Part shown: piece by piece, positions 52,712-59,772 of the stretch
Position numbering within the stretch: position 1 is the stretch's first letter
How the letters are laid out: each line of letters begins with the position of its first letter
Assembly (NCBI GenBank): GCA_041879425.1
Contig: CP090854.1
Span: forward strand, 1,612,001-1,676,000
DNA length: 64,000 nucleotides
Reading direction: 5' to 3'
Source of the DNA: Vibrio pomeroyi
GTDB lineage: Bacteria > Pseudomonadota > Gammaproteobacteria > Enterobacterales > Vibrionaceae
Notes under the pieces: generated by a model
Databases searched by the model: none
What the model saw: the letters and a program-made list of their open reading frames with translations, nothing else
What the model was told of the DNA's origin: nothing
Position numbers and translations under genes: made by a program

Positions 52712-54676
52712 ATGAATAAAAACAACGTTTTAGGATCGTTTCTGCTCGTTGTTACAATGAGTGCCGTGCTTGGTCTTTATCTTTTGTATCCTTTAAACGA
52801 GGTTGATTTGAGCAAGCCTCAAGTCCATGACACCTCTGTCTACACCCCTGAGAAAGAGCTTTCCCAAACAGAATATGGGAAAAAGCTGATTCATCTCCTC
52901 GAGTTGTCACGCAGTGATCCTCTTTTTGCCTCAAAAGAGCTTAACAAGCTGCCAAGGTTAAGCGCTGCTGAAGACTTAGCCATTTATCAAGCCTACCGAC
53001 TCATGATCTTGTCCAATGTCGCGCAACATCAACAAGATGCTAAAGCTGTCATGACATACCTAGATCAAATCAGAACGCTGGCAGATCAGGAAGGAATGCA
53101 GTGGTTGAAATCACAATCATTGGTTGAATCTGCGATTGAATATCTGAAAGAAGGGGAGCTCGCCGCCGCTGAAATCCAGATTCGATCAGCGATAGGGATA
53201 GCAGAATCGATTCGTTACGATGAGCTGCTGGTTAAAGCTTATAACACGGCTGGTGCTATTAACAATGTGCGCAACGACCTACAGGATGCACAGTACTTTT
53301 TCCATAAAGGCCTACAACTAGGTAAGCAGTATCCAAAGCATATATATAACAGCAAACTGATGTCGAATATGGCCTTACTCTACATTTACTTGGAAGATTG
53401 GCCGAAGGCTTTACGTATTATCGAGAAGGCTAAAAAGCTCTATTTTGACAGTGGCTTACTTGAAGATGAAGCGATTGGAATACTCTATATCAATGAGTCA
53501 TTCAGTCACCTTAGTAGTGGGGATGTCGTAAAAGGGCGTATTGCTTATGAGAAAGCAGAAGCGCTCAATAGTGAAAGAGTCAGTAATCGCTATAAAATCC
53601 TCTTGCTCAGAGCTTATAGTGATGTGTTACTTTCAGAAGGGAACTTCAATACTGCATTAGCAATAACGAATAAGTGCCTTCATTCGACGGGCATTGAAAA
53701 GTACACACTTCAAAATGGTCAGTGTTATCTGAACCGTGCATTGGCGAAAATGAGGCTGAATCAAGGTGACCTTCTACTCAATGATCTTGAGCGGGCGTTT
53801 GCAATGTTTGAAGTCGTTGGTAGCCGGAGTTGGAAAGTACTGGGCTTAAGAACACTCGGTGAATACTACGAATCTCAAGGTGATTTAGAAACCGCTCTAT
53901 ATTACTTCAAACAATATTACCATGGTAATAAAGCGTTGCTTTTCGACAAGCGCCAGAGCGATATTTTCCTATTAGAGCAAGACTTCGCAAAAGCTACCCT
54001 TGAGCAAGAAAATGAGCTACTCAATACAGAAAAAGACCTCAATAAGTTAGTGCTAGAAAAGCAGCAACTCAGAAACCGTATTGTAGTGGCATTGATCATT
54101 ATGATCGGTATTAGCGCTGCGTTATTGATGGTTAGGCTGCGGTCTATACAGAGGGCAAACAAGGCGTTGTTGGCTCAATCGACGACATGTGAGTTAACAG
54201 GGTTATACAATAGACGCTACTTGGAGCAATTGCTGGCCGAACCTATGCCTTTCAACGATACATCGTTTGGCATTAGCCTAGCTATTCTCGACTTGGATTA
54301 CTTTAAGCAAGTTAATGATACCTATGGGCACGATGTTGGTGACCAAGTATTGGTTGAGGTGGCAAAGCGTATTCAACAACATTTGTTCCCCAATGATGTT
54401 GTTGCTCGTTGGGGCGGAGAAGAATTTGTTTTACTGCTGTCGGGCGCGCTAGATCCTGAGCAGCAGCTAGAAATTATTCGTACAGCGATAGCTCAAATGC
54501 CGGTGGATACGTCCTCTAAACCACTAAGTATTACTACCTCTATAGGGGCTTCGATTAATATCACTCTTGAGCAACTCAATAGTGATACCTATAAAAAGCA
54601 CTTGAAAGCCGCAGATGATGCGCTTTATGAAGCGAAAGAATCGGGTCGAAACCAAGTCGTGTCTTTTAAGGAATAA
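52712..54676 (+). CDS. TPR-sensor diguanylate cyclase, membrane-bound
   Basis: A 654-residue protein. An N-terminal membrane segment (residues 7-26) is followed by a roughly 370-residue periplasmic TPR-like helical region (for example AEIQIRSAIGIAESIRYDEL, LEDWPKALRIIEKAKKLYFD), a coiled coil (ENELLNTEKDLNKLVLEKQQL), a second membrane segment (IVVALIIMIGISAALLMVRL, about 450-468) and a C-terminal GGDEF domain (TCELTGLYNRRYLEQLL, LAILDLDYFKQVNDTYGHDV, ARWGGEEFVLLL). It makes c-di-GMP in response to an unknown periplasmic or protein ligand. The I-site is FPND, not RxxD. Confidence 0.9.
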   Translation: MNKNNVLGSFLLVVTMSAVLGLYLLYPLNEVDLSKPQVHDTSVYTPEKELSQTEYGKKLIHLLELSRSDPLFASKELNKLPRLSAAEDLAIYQAYRLMILSNVAQHQQDAKAVMTYLDQIRTLADQEGMQWLKSQSLVESAIEYLKEGELAAAEIQIRSAIGIAESIRYDELLVKAYNTAGAINNVRNDLQDAQYFFHKGLQLGKQYPKHIYNSKLMSNMALLYIYLEDWPKALRIIEKAKKLYFDSGLLEDEAIGILYINESFSHLSSGDVVKGRIAYEKAEALNSERVSNRYKILLLRAYSDVLLSEGNFNTALAITNKCLHSTGIEKYTLQNGQCYLNRALAKMRLNQGDLLLNDLERAFAMFEVVGSRSWKVLGLRTLGEYYESQGDLETALYYFKQYYHGNKALLFDKRQSDIFLLEQDFAKATLEQENELLNTEKDLNKLVLEKQQLRNRIVVALIIMIGISAALLMVRLRSIQRANKALLAQSTTCELTGLYNRRYLEQLLAEPMPFNDTSFGISLAILDLDYFKQVNDTYGHDVGDQVLVEVAKRIQQHLFPNDVVARWGGEEFVLLLSGALDPEQQLEIIRTAIAQMPVDTSSKPLSITTSIGASINITLEQLNSDTYKKHLKAADDALYEAKESGRNQVVSFKE

Positions 54677-54775
54677 CGAATAGTGCGAATAAGAGCTAAC
54701 TAATCAGAATAAAAAAGACAGCTAGCTTCTAGAATGCGATGTTAGCTCAATAGAAGAGAGCCAACTTGTTTTGTA

Positions 54776-55279
54776 TTAGACGTTGTCTGATGTGCCTTCT
54801 GTGTTAACCGTGGTGTTCTGATTAGCTATGTGGACTAGGCTAACACCCAATAGATGTTCTACTTGCCTGTGCGCACTCTCCCCAAGATGAAGGGCGACAA
54901 CGTTACTGAGATTGGTCATCAATCGCTGAGAGAAAAAACAGTGCTCAGAGCGAATTACAGAGTGATGAAAAACTAGTTTAAGAATTGCTCGGAATTCACT
55001 ATTCAGAAGTGCTTTTCGCCACGATTGTTCTAACTGGCTGCTCCCTTCATTTATGATCAAACGATCAATCAAATGTTTTAAAAAACGCCCCTCTAAAGCG
55101 GTTAGAAAGTCCGTTTTCTTTGGGAAGTGATGGCTTATCCCCGTTCTCGATAACTCAGTTGCGAGGCTGAGAGTCGTGTATGACATGTTTTCATAGCCGA
55201 CAGTCAATAACTGTTGGTTGGCGTTATCGAGGATGAGTTGGATAGTGCGACTGGTGTCGACTTTACTGCGCTTAGCCAT
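54776..55279 (-). CDS. TetR-family transcriptional regulator (short)
   Basis: A 167-residue protein with an N-terminal HTH typical of TetR: IQLILDNANQQLLTVGYENMSYTTLSLATELSRTGISHHFPKKTDFLTAL. The C-terminal helical domain is shorter than the family norm (about 190-210) and there is no obvious ligand pocket motif. Target genes unknown; the divergent region upstream leads into gene-free DNA. Confidence 0.8.
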   Translation of the reverse strand: MAKRSKVDTSRTIQLILDNANQQLLTVGYENMSYTTLSLATELSRTGISHHFPKKTDFLTALEGRFLKHLIDRLIINEGSSQLEQSWRKALLNSEFRAILKLVFHHSVIRSEHCFFSQRLMTNLSNVVALHLGESAHRQVEHLLGVSLVHIANQNTTVNTEGTSDNV

Positions 55280-55616
55280 GAGTAGGAAAGTCTTTGTTAG
55301 AAAGTGAAGAAAAAACTATACGCTTATATGGTTTGCCATTCCATATATCGATGCTGGAATTCTATTAAATCTTAGTTTTATATTTTAAGAGTGGTGCTCT
55401 ATTTTATATTTAGCACTCTCATACGTTTATATTTCAGTATAACTCGTTGCGTTTTACAAAATGAAATACTACGCAGCAGCTAGAAAAAAGCCATTCTGAT
55501 CATGGGGGAGATAAGAATGGCTTCTATGTGTTTTGGAATCGCAATTATCAAAGTTTGAGTAAAATAAGGGGTTAATTTGCGATGTCTCTTAGTCTTTGCG
55601 TACTTGTTGAGTTGAA
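55280..55616. other. Gene-free region with terminator
   Basis: About 340 bases between two minus-strand genes. It holds the promoter of the short TetR gene at its left end, AT-rich DNA, and an intrinsic terminator for the next gene: AAGCCATTCT (55488-55497) against AGAATGGCTT (55514-55523), with TTTTTT on the minus strand. Confidence 0.6.
55484..55523 (-). terminator. Intrinsic terminator after the 61-aa gene
   Basis: Ten-pair perfect stem, 16-base loop, minus-strand T-run at 55484-55489. Confidence 0.8.
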
Positions 55617-55802
55617 TTACTTAGCAATACCTTGCAGCAACTCAACCAGTTCACCTTCTGTTGCTGGCTCTTTCGCGAGTTCAATCACCGCAGAAGATCC
55701 GCCTTTTAACATATAAGCTTGGGTTCCACAGTGGTCATAGTGGAACCACTTACCATCTACACATACGTCGGTATAACATCTTGGGTCTTGTTTGAGTTCC
55801 AT
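55617..55802 (-). CDS. 61-residue hypothetical protein
   Basis: A small protein with a good AAGGAAAT ribosome site. It begins MELKQDPRCYTDVCVDGKWFHYDHCGTQAYMLKGGS, with three cysteines and two histidine/aspartate groups that could bind metal, then a helical EELVELLQGIAK-type end. No family is recognised. Confidence 0.6.
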   Translation of the reverse strand: MELKQDPRCYTDVCVDGKWFHYDHCGTQAYMLKGGSSAVIELAKEPATEGELVELLQGIAK

Positions 55803-56085
55803 ATCAATTTCCTTATTAACATTTGGCTAACGTTTTTCAGGCTAATTGATTACAAATTGGCGTAATTTGATCTAAATCAATTTGGTGGTTGAATCATCGA
55901 AGAATGTTCAAATTGGAGAGCTACGTCTATATCTCAAAACTCACAATCAAGCACTTAGTGAATTGGTATTGTTCAAAGGGCGTGATTAGCGTTAACAACT
56001 GATTCTCTTTTTCTTGCCACTTGGTCGTTTTCTACTTACGCTACAAACTCTTTTTATCTCCCTATTTACGTGACCGTGTTCAGAA

Positions 56086-56748
56086 ATGACTAATATTTTT
56101 ATCGTTGTAGTGGTGCTTGTTGTCTTCTTTTACTTCATCCAGAAGTACGTATTCAAACATGACGACACTAAAGACCATGCTTATCAAAAGAAAGGGGCGT
56201 TGCTCAATATGCAGCAAGCCACTTTTTACAATGCTTTGACCTCGGCCGTAGGTAATCATGGTGTTGTGTTTGCTAAAGTGAATATGGCGAATGTACTCGC
56301 ACCAGCCAAGACAAACACCAAGAAGAACTGGTTTATTGCCAATAACAAGATATCGCGTAGCTATTTTGATTTTGTGGTCTGCGACCCAAGAACATTAGAA
56401 CCTCGAGTGATCATCGAGCTAGATAACGGCAAAGAGTTAAACAAAGGCAAAGTTGACCGAGAAAAACTGCTTATTCATGTGTGTAAATCTGCGGGCTTGC
56501 CGCTCATTGGCGCGTCAGTAAAACACAGTTACCAAGTAAGTCGTTTGAAGAGACTGCTCGCGACACATATCGATCTGATCGAGCCTGCAAAAGAGGTTCG
56601 ATTCTGTAAGAAGTGTGGCAGCCCGATGATCATCAAGTTAGCAAGCCAGGGTGACTATAAAGGTCGACGCTTCTTTACATGTAGCCGCCAACCTAACTGT
56701 ACTTATACCGAAAACTATAACGTTGTATTCGATGTGGACGACGAATAG
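56086..56748 (+). CDS. DUF2726 protein with topoisomerase-type zinc ribbon
   Basis: A 220-residue protein with an N-terminal membrane segment (residues 4-20), a DUF2726 core (GALLNMQQATFYNAL, RSYFDFVVCDPRTLEPRVIIELDNGKEL, AGLPLIGASVKHSYQV) related to restriction-endonuclease-like nucleases, and a C-terminal zinc ribbon (VRFCKKCGSPMIIK, FFTCSRQPNC) as in type IA topoisomerases. The IELD motif matches a PD-(D/E)XK catalytic strand. Nuclease activity is inferred. It stands just before the tRNA genes. Confidence 0.82.
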   Translation: MTNIFIVVVVLVVFFYFIQKYVFKHDDTKDHAYQKKGALLNMQQATFYNALTSAVGNHGVVFAKVNMANVLAPAKTNTKKNWFIANNKISRSYFDFVVCDPRTLEPRVIIELDNGKELNKGKVDREKLLIHVCKSAGLPLIGASVKHSYQVSRLKRLLATHIDLIEPAKEVRFCKKCGSPMIIKLASQGDYKGRRFFTCSRQPNCTYTENYNVVFDVDDE

Positions 56749-56916
56749 CGCAAAGTAGGGCGTATCTCTAAGTGTGATGTAACTCAACTTTATTTACGTT
56801 TCACGTCTAAAAATTCAACGTATTGATGCGAATAAGAGCAAACGGTTGATTCAAGTGTAATTTCTACTTGCGCCACAATAAATCAGTCGTTAATATCTTC
56901 CTCGTTCTAAAGGAAT

Positions 56917-56993
56917 GCGTCCGTAGCTCAGTTGGTTAGAGTACCGCCTTGACATGGCGGGGGTCGGTGATTCGAGTTCACTCGGACGCACCA
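56917..56993 (+). tRNA. tRNA-Val (GAC)
   Basis: A full 77-base tRNA with encoded CCA. Acceptor GCGTCCG pairs with CGGACGC; the anticodon loop TTGACAT between CCGCC and GGCGG gives anticodon GAC. GATTCGAGTTCAC is the T arm. It is the first of two tRNA-Val genes. Confidence 0.97.
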
Positions 56994-57063
56994 TTCCTTC
57001 TTCAGTTTTTATTGCATAACTATTGATTTTGTCACAATGGTAGTAATAAGAAATTAGAACATC

Positions 57064-57140
57064 GCCCGCTTAGCTCAGTTGGTTAGAGTACTTGCATGAC
57101 ATGCAAGGTGTCACTGGTTCGAGTCCAGTAGCGGGCACCA
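57064..57140 (+). tRNA. tRNA-Val (GAC), second copy
   Basis: 77 bases including CCA. Acceptor GCCCGCT pairs with AGCGGGC; anticodon stem CTTGC/GCAAG with loop ATGACAT gives GAC. The body differs clearly from the first copy, so these are distinct tRNA-Val genes and not a recent duplication. The defence-type genes begin just beyond. Confidence 0.96.
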
Positions 57141-57150
57141 CATTATACGA

Positions 57151-57178
57151 AAGAGCCCACCTAGCGTGGGCTTTTTTG
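57151..57178 (+). terminator. Intrinsic terminator after tRNA genes
   Basis: AGCCCAC (57154-57160) pairs with GTGGGCT (57166-57172), followed by TTTTT. Confidence 0.9.
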
Positions 57179-57538
57179 TGCCTGTAATTCCTTGTTTTAT
57201 CAGTCTCTTAGCTATTTCATAGTCCTAAGAGAACCGATGATGTGTTGTAAAATCCACCGTTTAAAGTAATCTCTGAAGTAGTCTTTTAAGGACTAGGCAA
57301 TTCAGGTTTAATAGTTCGCTGCTTCTTGCAACCTAGGTAAACCGTTTGATCTCGGTTTTATCATCCTTCGATGATCATGGGAAGGAACTCATTTCAAGTT
57401 ACTTGGAGTCCCGGTTGTCATCGGTTTAAAGGAAGGCATGGCATTGAACATCATGCCGGATCATAGGCTATACCTTCGTTATCATCGAGGCGAGTTATTT
57501 AAGGGGTGAGAATCGATTACCTCTTTATTATCATTGAG
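57179..57538. other. Junction region between tRNA-Val and the defence locus
   Basis: About 360 bases with no gene. Neither integrase nor a copy of the tRNA 3' end was seen. Short imperfect dyads (for example around 57365-57380, ATCATCCTTCGATGATCAT) have no known meaning. It looks like the edge of an acquired region. Confidence 0.45.
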
Positions 57539-58399
57539 TTAATATATCAGATATGGCTTCAGCTCTTCAAAGTTCCCTAAGATGATCTGTTGTCCTTTGG
57601 GGTTCGAATTCAACACATTAATATCGATGTTATAAGCATCTAGAACATAGCGAACCAATGCTGCGTTCGTCGGTATTGTCAGGGTGCCTTTTTCCATACC
57701 GTAGTCGTGTGCAATCACTTTGGCCTGAGCTTCTTTCAGTCTTGGGTCCGGTATCAACTCTACTGAGAGGTTAGCGTTCCAAAGTTCATCTTGTGCTTTC
57801 CCTTTTATTTTTTTTGTCTCTAGAGTTGGAGTCCCTCTAATTCGGCTCAGCACGAAATCTCGATAGCCTTCTGAGTGCTCGCAATAAGCTCGAACATGCC
57901 AGCGTAGTGGTGTACAAACGAGAGTGTGTGGAGAGATGATCCGTTCTACCTCTTCACCATTTTTCAACGATGTGTAGCTTATATCGACACGTTTCTTCTC
58001 TCTGATTGCTTGGACCAATGGTCGTAAAATTTCGGGTGTAATGTTGCGTGTCACTGGGCGAATCATCGTCGTATTTTCAAAGCCCATATCAAGTTCATTG
58101 AAAGTCACAGTCATATCTTCACTTCGAGATAGGATGTGTAAGTATTCATCAGCATGACCGCTCGTTAGCTTTGGAATAAAGCTATCACTGGGTTTGTATC
58201 CTTTCAATTGCTTATCGTAGACAAGGTTACCTGGCGCTACATCGGTCAGGTAGGTGTTGATGTCTTTAGAGGCTTGCTGCCTACCAATGCCAAAGTTTTT
58301 GATCAGATGGTTGGTTGTTAACCTCCCTTCCCATAACGCAATCACTTCTATCATGCGATAGCGGAATAGTAGATCCCACCGAATTGGCCATTTGCTCAT
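57539..58399 (-). CDS. WYL-domain transcriptional regulator (BrxR/CapW-like)
   Basis: A 286-residue protein. N-terminal winged HTH: YRMIEVIALWEGRLTTNHLIKNFGIGRQQASKDINTYL. A WYL domain is centred on VDISYTSLKNGEEVERIISPHTLVCTPLRWHVRAYCE, in which PLRWHVRAYC is the WYL strand, followed by a WCX-like C-terminus. BrxR and CapW, which share this layout, repress BREX and CBASS defence operons and are thought to be released during infection. AGGAA precedes the ATG. It is divergent from ddmD with 117 bases between, the typical regulator position. Confidence 0.85.
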   Translation of the reverse strand: MSKWPIRWDLLFRYRMIEVIALWEGRLTTNHLIKNFGIGRQQASKDINTYLTDVAPGNLVYDKQLKGYKPSDSFIPKLTSGHADEYLHILSRSEDMTVTFNELDMGFENTTMIRPVTRNITPEILRPLVQAIREKKRVDISYTSLKNGEEVERIISPHTLVCTPLRWHVRAYCEHSEGYRDFVLSRIRGTPTLETKKIKGKAQDELWNANLSVELIPDPRLKEAQAKVIAHDYGMEKGTLTIPTNAALVRYVLDAYNIDINVLNSNPKGQQIILGNFEELKPYLIY

Positions 58400-58516
58400 A
58401 GTTTGATTCCTGTCTAGTTATGCGACGTGTATATGCAGTCAGCATTTACCTGTCGCTAATGGCGTCATATTATGGTTGAGTTAACTAAACATCAAGAGCT
58501 GTTGGGGTAGAATTGT

Positions 58517-59722
58517 ATGAACGTGTCGATAGAAGCATTTGCGAGTTTTGATTTTAGTGTTATTCCCGATCTTTCGCCCTTGGATCTTATCATTACAGAA
58601 TCACTCGAAAATCACACTAAAGTTAATGGCGCTAAATCTGGAGCTTTGCTTCCATTACCGTTTCAGACTGGAATTGGGAAAACATACACTGCATTAAACT
58701 TTTTGCTCCAGCAGATGCTTGATCAAGTGAAAAATGAATTACAGGAAGAAGAGTTCGGTAGTAGCACCAAGCGTTTGCTCTATTACGTTACAGACTCAAT
58801 AGATAATGTTGCGAACGCGAAAGCGGACTTGTTTAGATTAGTTGAAAAGCAAGCTGTCAAGGGTGAGCCTCGCTTCACTCTTGAACAGCAAGAGTACCTT
58901 AAAGCTCAAATAGTTCACCTACCCAATCAGTCAGATCAGTTATTGCAATGTTCTGATGCGGTCTTGAACGAAGTGTTAGTCGGATTTGACTTGAACACCG
59001 AGCGTGATGTTAAAGCTGAGTGGATCGCTATATCAGGTCTAAGACGTCATGCGAGTAATCCAGAAGTTAAAGTTTCTTTGAACAGGCAGGCTGGTTACTT
59101 CTACCGTAATCTAGTTGCCCGCTTACAAAAGAAACAAAAAGGTGCTGATAGAACCCCGCTTAATGGCACGTTACTGGCCTCTGTAGAAGCACTAATGCCG
59201 GGAGAAAAAATCCGCAATGGAAGCGCTCATGTTATTTTCTTAACGACTAGTAAATTTTTGAAAGGCTTCCACAATACTCGCTCGCGCTACAGTCCATTGC
59301 GCGATTTAAGTGGTGCGCTGCTTATCATAGATGAAATTGACAAGCAGAATCAGGTTATCCTCTCCGAGCTGTGTAAGCAACAAACGCAAGACTTAATTTG
59401 GGCTATAAGAACTTTGAGAGCAAACTTTCGAGATCACCAACTAGAGAGTTCGCCTCGCTACGATAAAATTGAAGACCTGTTTGAACCACTCCGTGAGCGG
59501 CTTGAAGAGTTTGGCACCAAGTGGAATCTAGCGCTCGCATTTAATACGGAAGGACCTAACTTGAATGAGCGACCGGTTCGGTTGTTTTCGGATAGAAGCT
59601 TCACACATGTAAGCAGTGCCACTCACAAGCTGTCATTAAAATCAGATTTATTGAGACAGAAGAATCTCATATTTAGTGATGAGAAAGTGGAAGGATCCCT
59701 CATTGAAAAAATGGCCTTTTAA
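58517..59722 (+). CDS. ddmD: DdmD helicase-nuclease, N-terminal part (frame broken)
   Basis: First open frame, 401 residues. Walker A is LPFQTGIGKTYTAL, its lysine at residue 55; Walker B LLIIDEIDKQ has D272 and E273; THVSSATHKLSLKS follows. These are SF2 helicase elements. The frame ends at TAA 59720-59722 after SLIEKMAF, but the adjacent frame carries the rest of the protein (59773 on, readable from 59707). The whole is 1190 residues once one base is restored. I recall that V. cholerae DdmD was inactivated by K55A and K1102A, and both lysines fall at those numbers here, strongly supporting DdmD. DdmD with DdmE destroys small plasmids. As written the gene is broken and would give only this helicase fragment. 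Confidence 0.9.
   Translation: MNVSIEAFASFDFSVIPDLSPLDLIITESLENHTKVNGAKSGALLPLPFQTGIGKTYTALNFLLQQMLDQVKNELQEEEFGSSTKRLLYYVTDSIDNVANAKADLFRLVEKQAVKGEPRFTLEQQEYLKAQIVHLPNQSDQLLQCSDAVLNEVLVGFDLNTERDVKAEWIAISGLRRHASNPEVKVSLNRQAGYFYRNLVARLQKKQKGADRTPLNGTLLASVEALMPGEKIRNGSAHVIFLTTSKFLKGFHNTRSRYSPLRDLSGALLIIDEIDKQNQVILSELCKQQTQDLIWAIRTLRANFRDHQLESSPRYDKIEDLFEPLRERLEEFGTKWNLALAFNTEGPNLNERPVRLFSDRSFTHVSSATHKLSLKSDLLRQKNLIFSDEKVEGSLIEKMAF
59705..59722 (+). other. Frameshift point within ddmD
   Basis: The first frame reads ATT GAA AAA ATG GCC TTT TAA; the frame one base back reads AAA AAT GGC CTT TTA ACT CGC TTT GTC and continues as helicase sequence. One added base in the A6 run (59706-59711) or the T4 run (59717-59720) joins them; with an added T the junction is MAFLTRFVNEADVIYQWF. 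Confidence 0.85.
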
Positions 59723-59772
59723 CTCGCTTTGTCAATGAGGCGGATGTTATATATCAGTGGTTTCTTGGCACA

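Noticed and set aside
57179..57538. Integrase remnant or attachment-site repeat after tRNA-Val
   Set aside because: No frame with tyrosine recombinase motifs and no repeat of the tRNA 3' end could be found within the window.
59704..59722. Programmed -1 frameshifting producing full-length DdmD
   Set aside because: The A-run and following codons do not form a canonical X XXY YYZ heptamer, and no clear stimulatory structure was recognised; a plain one-base change is simpler.
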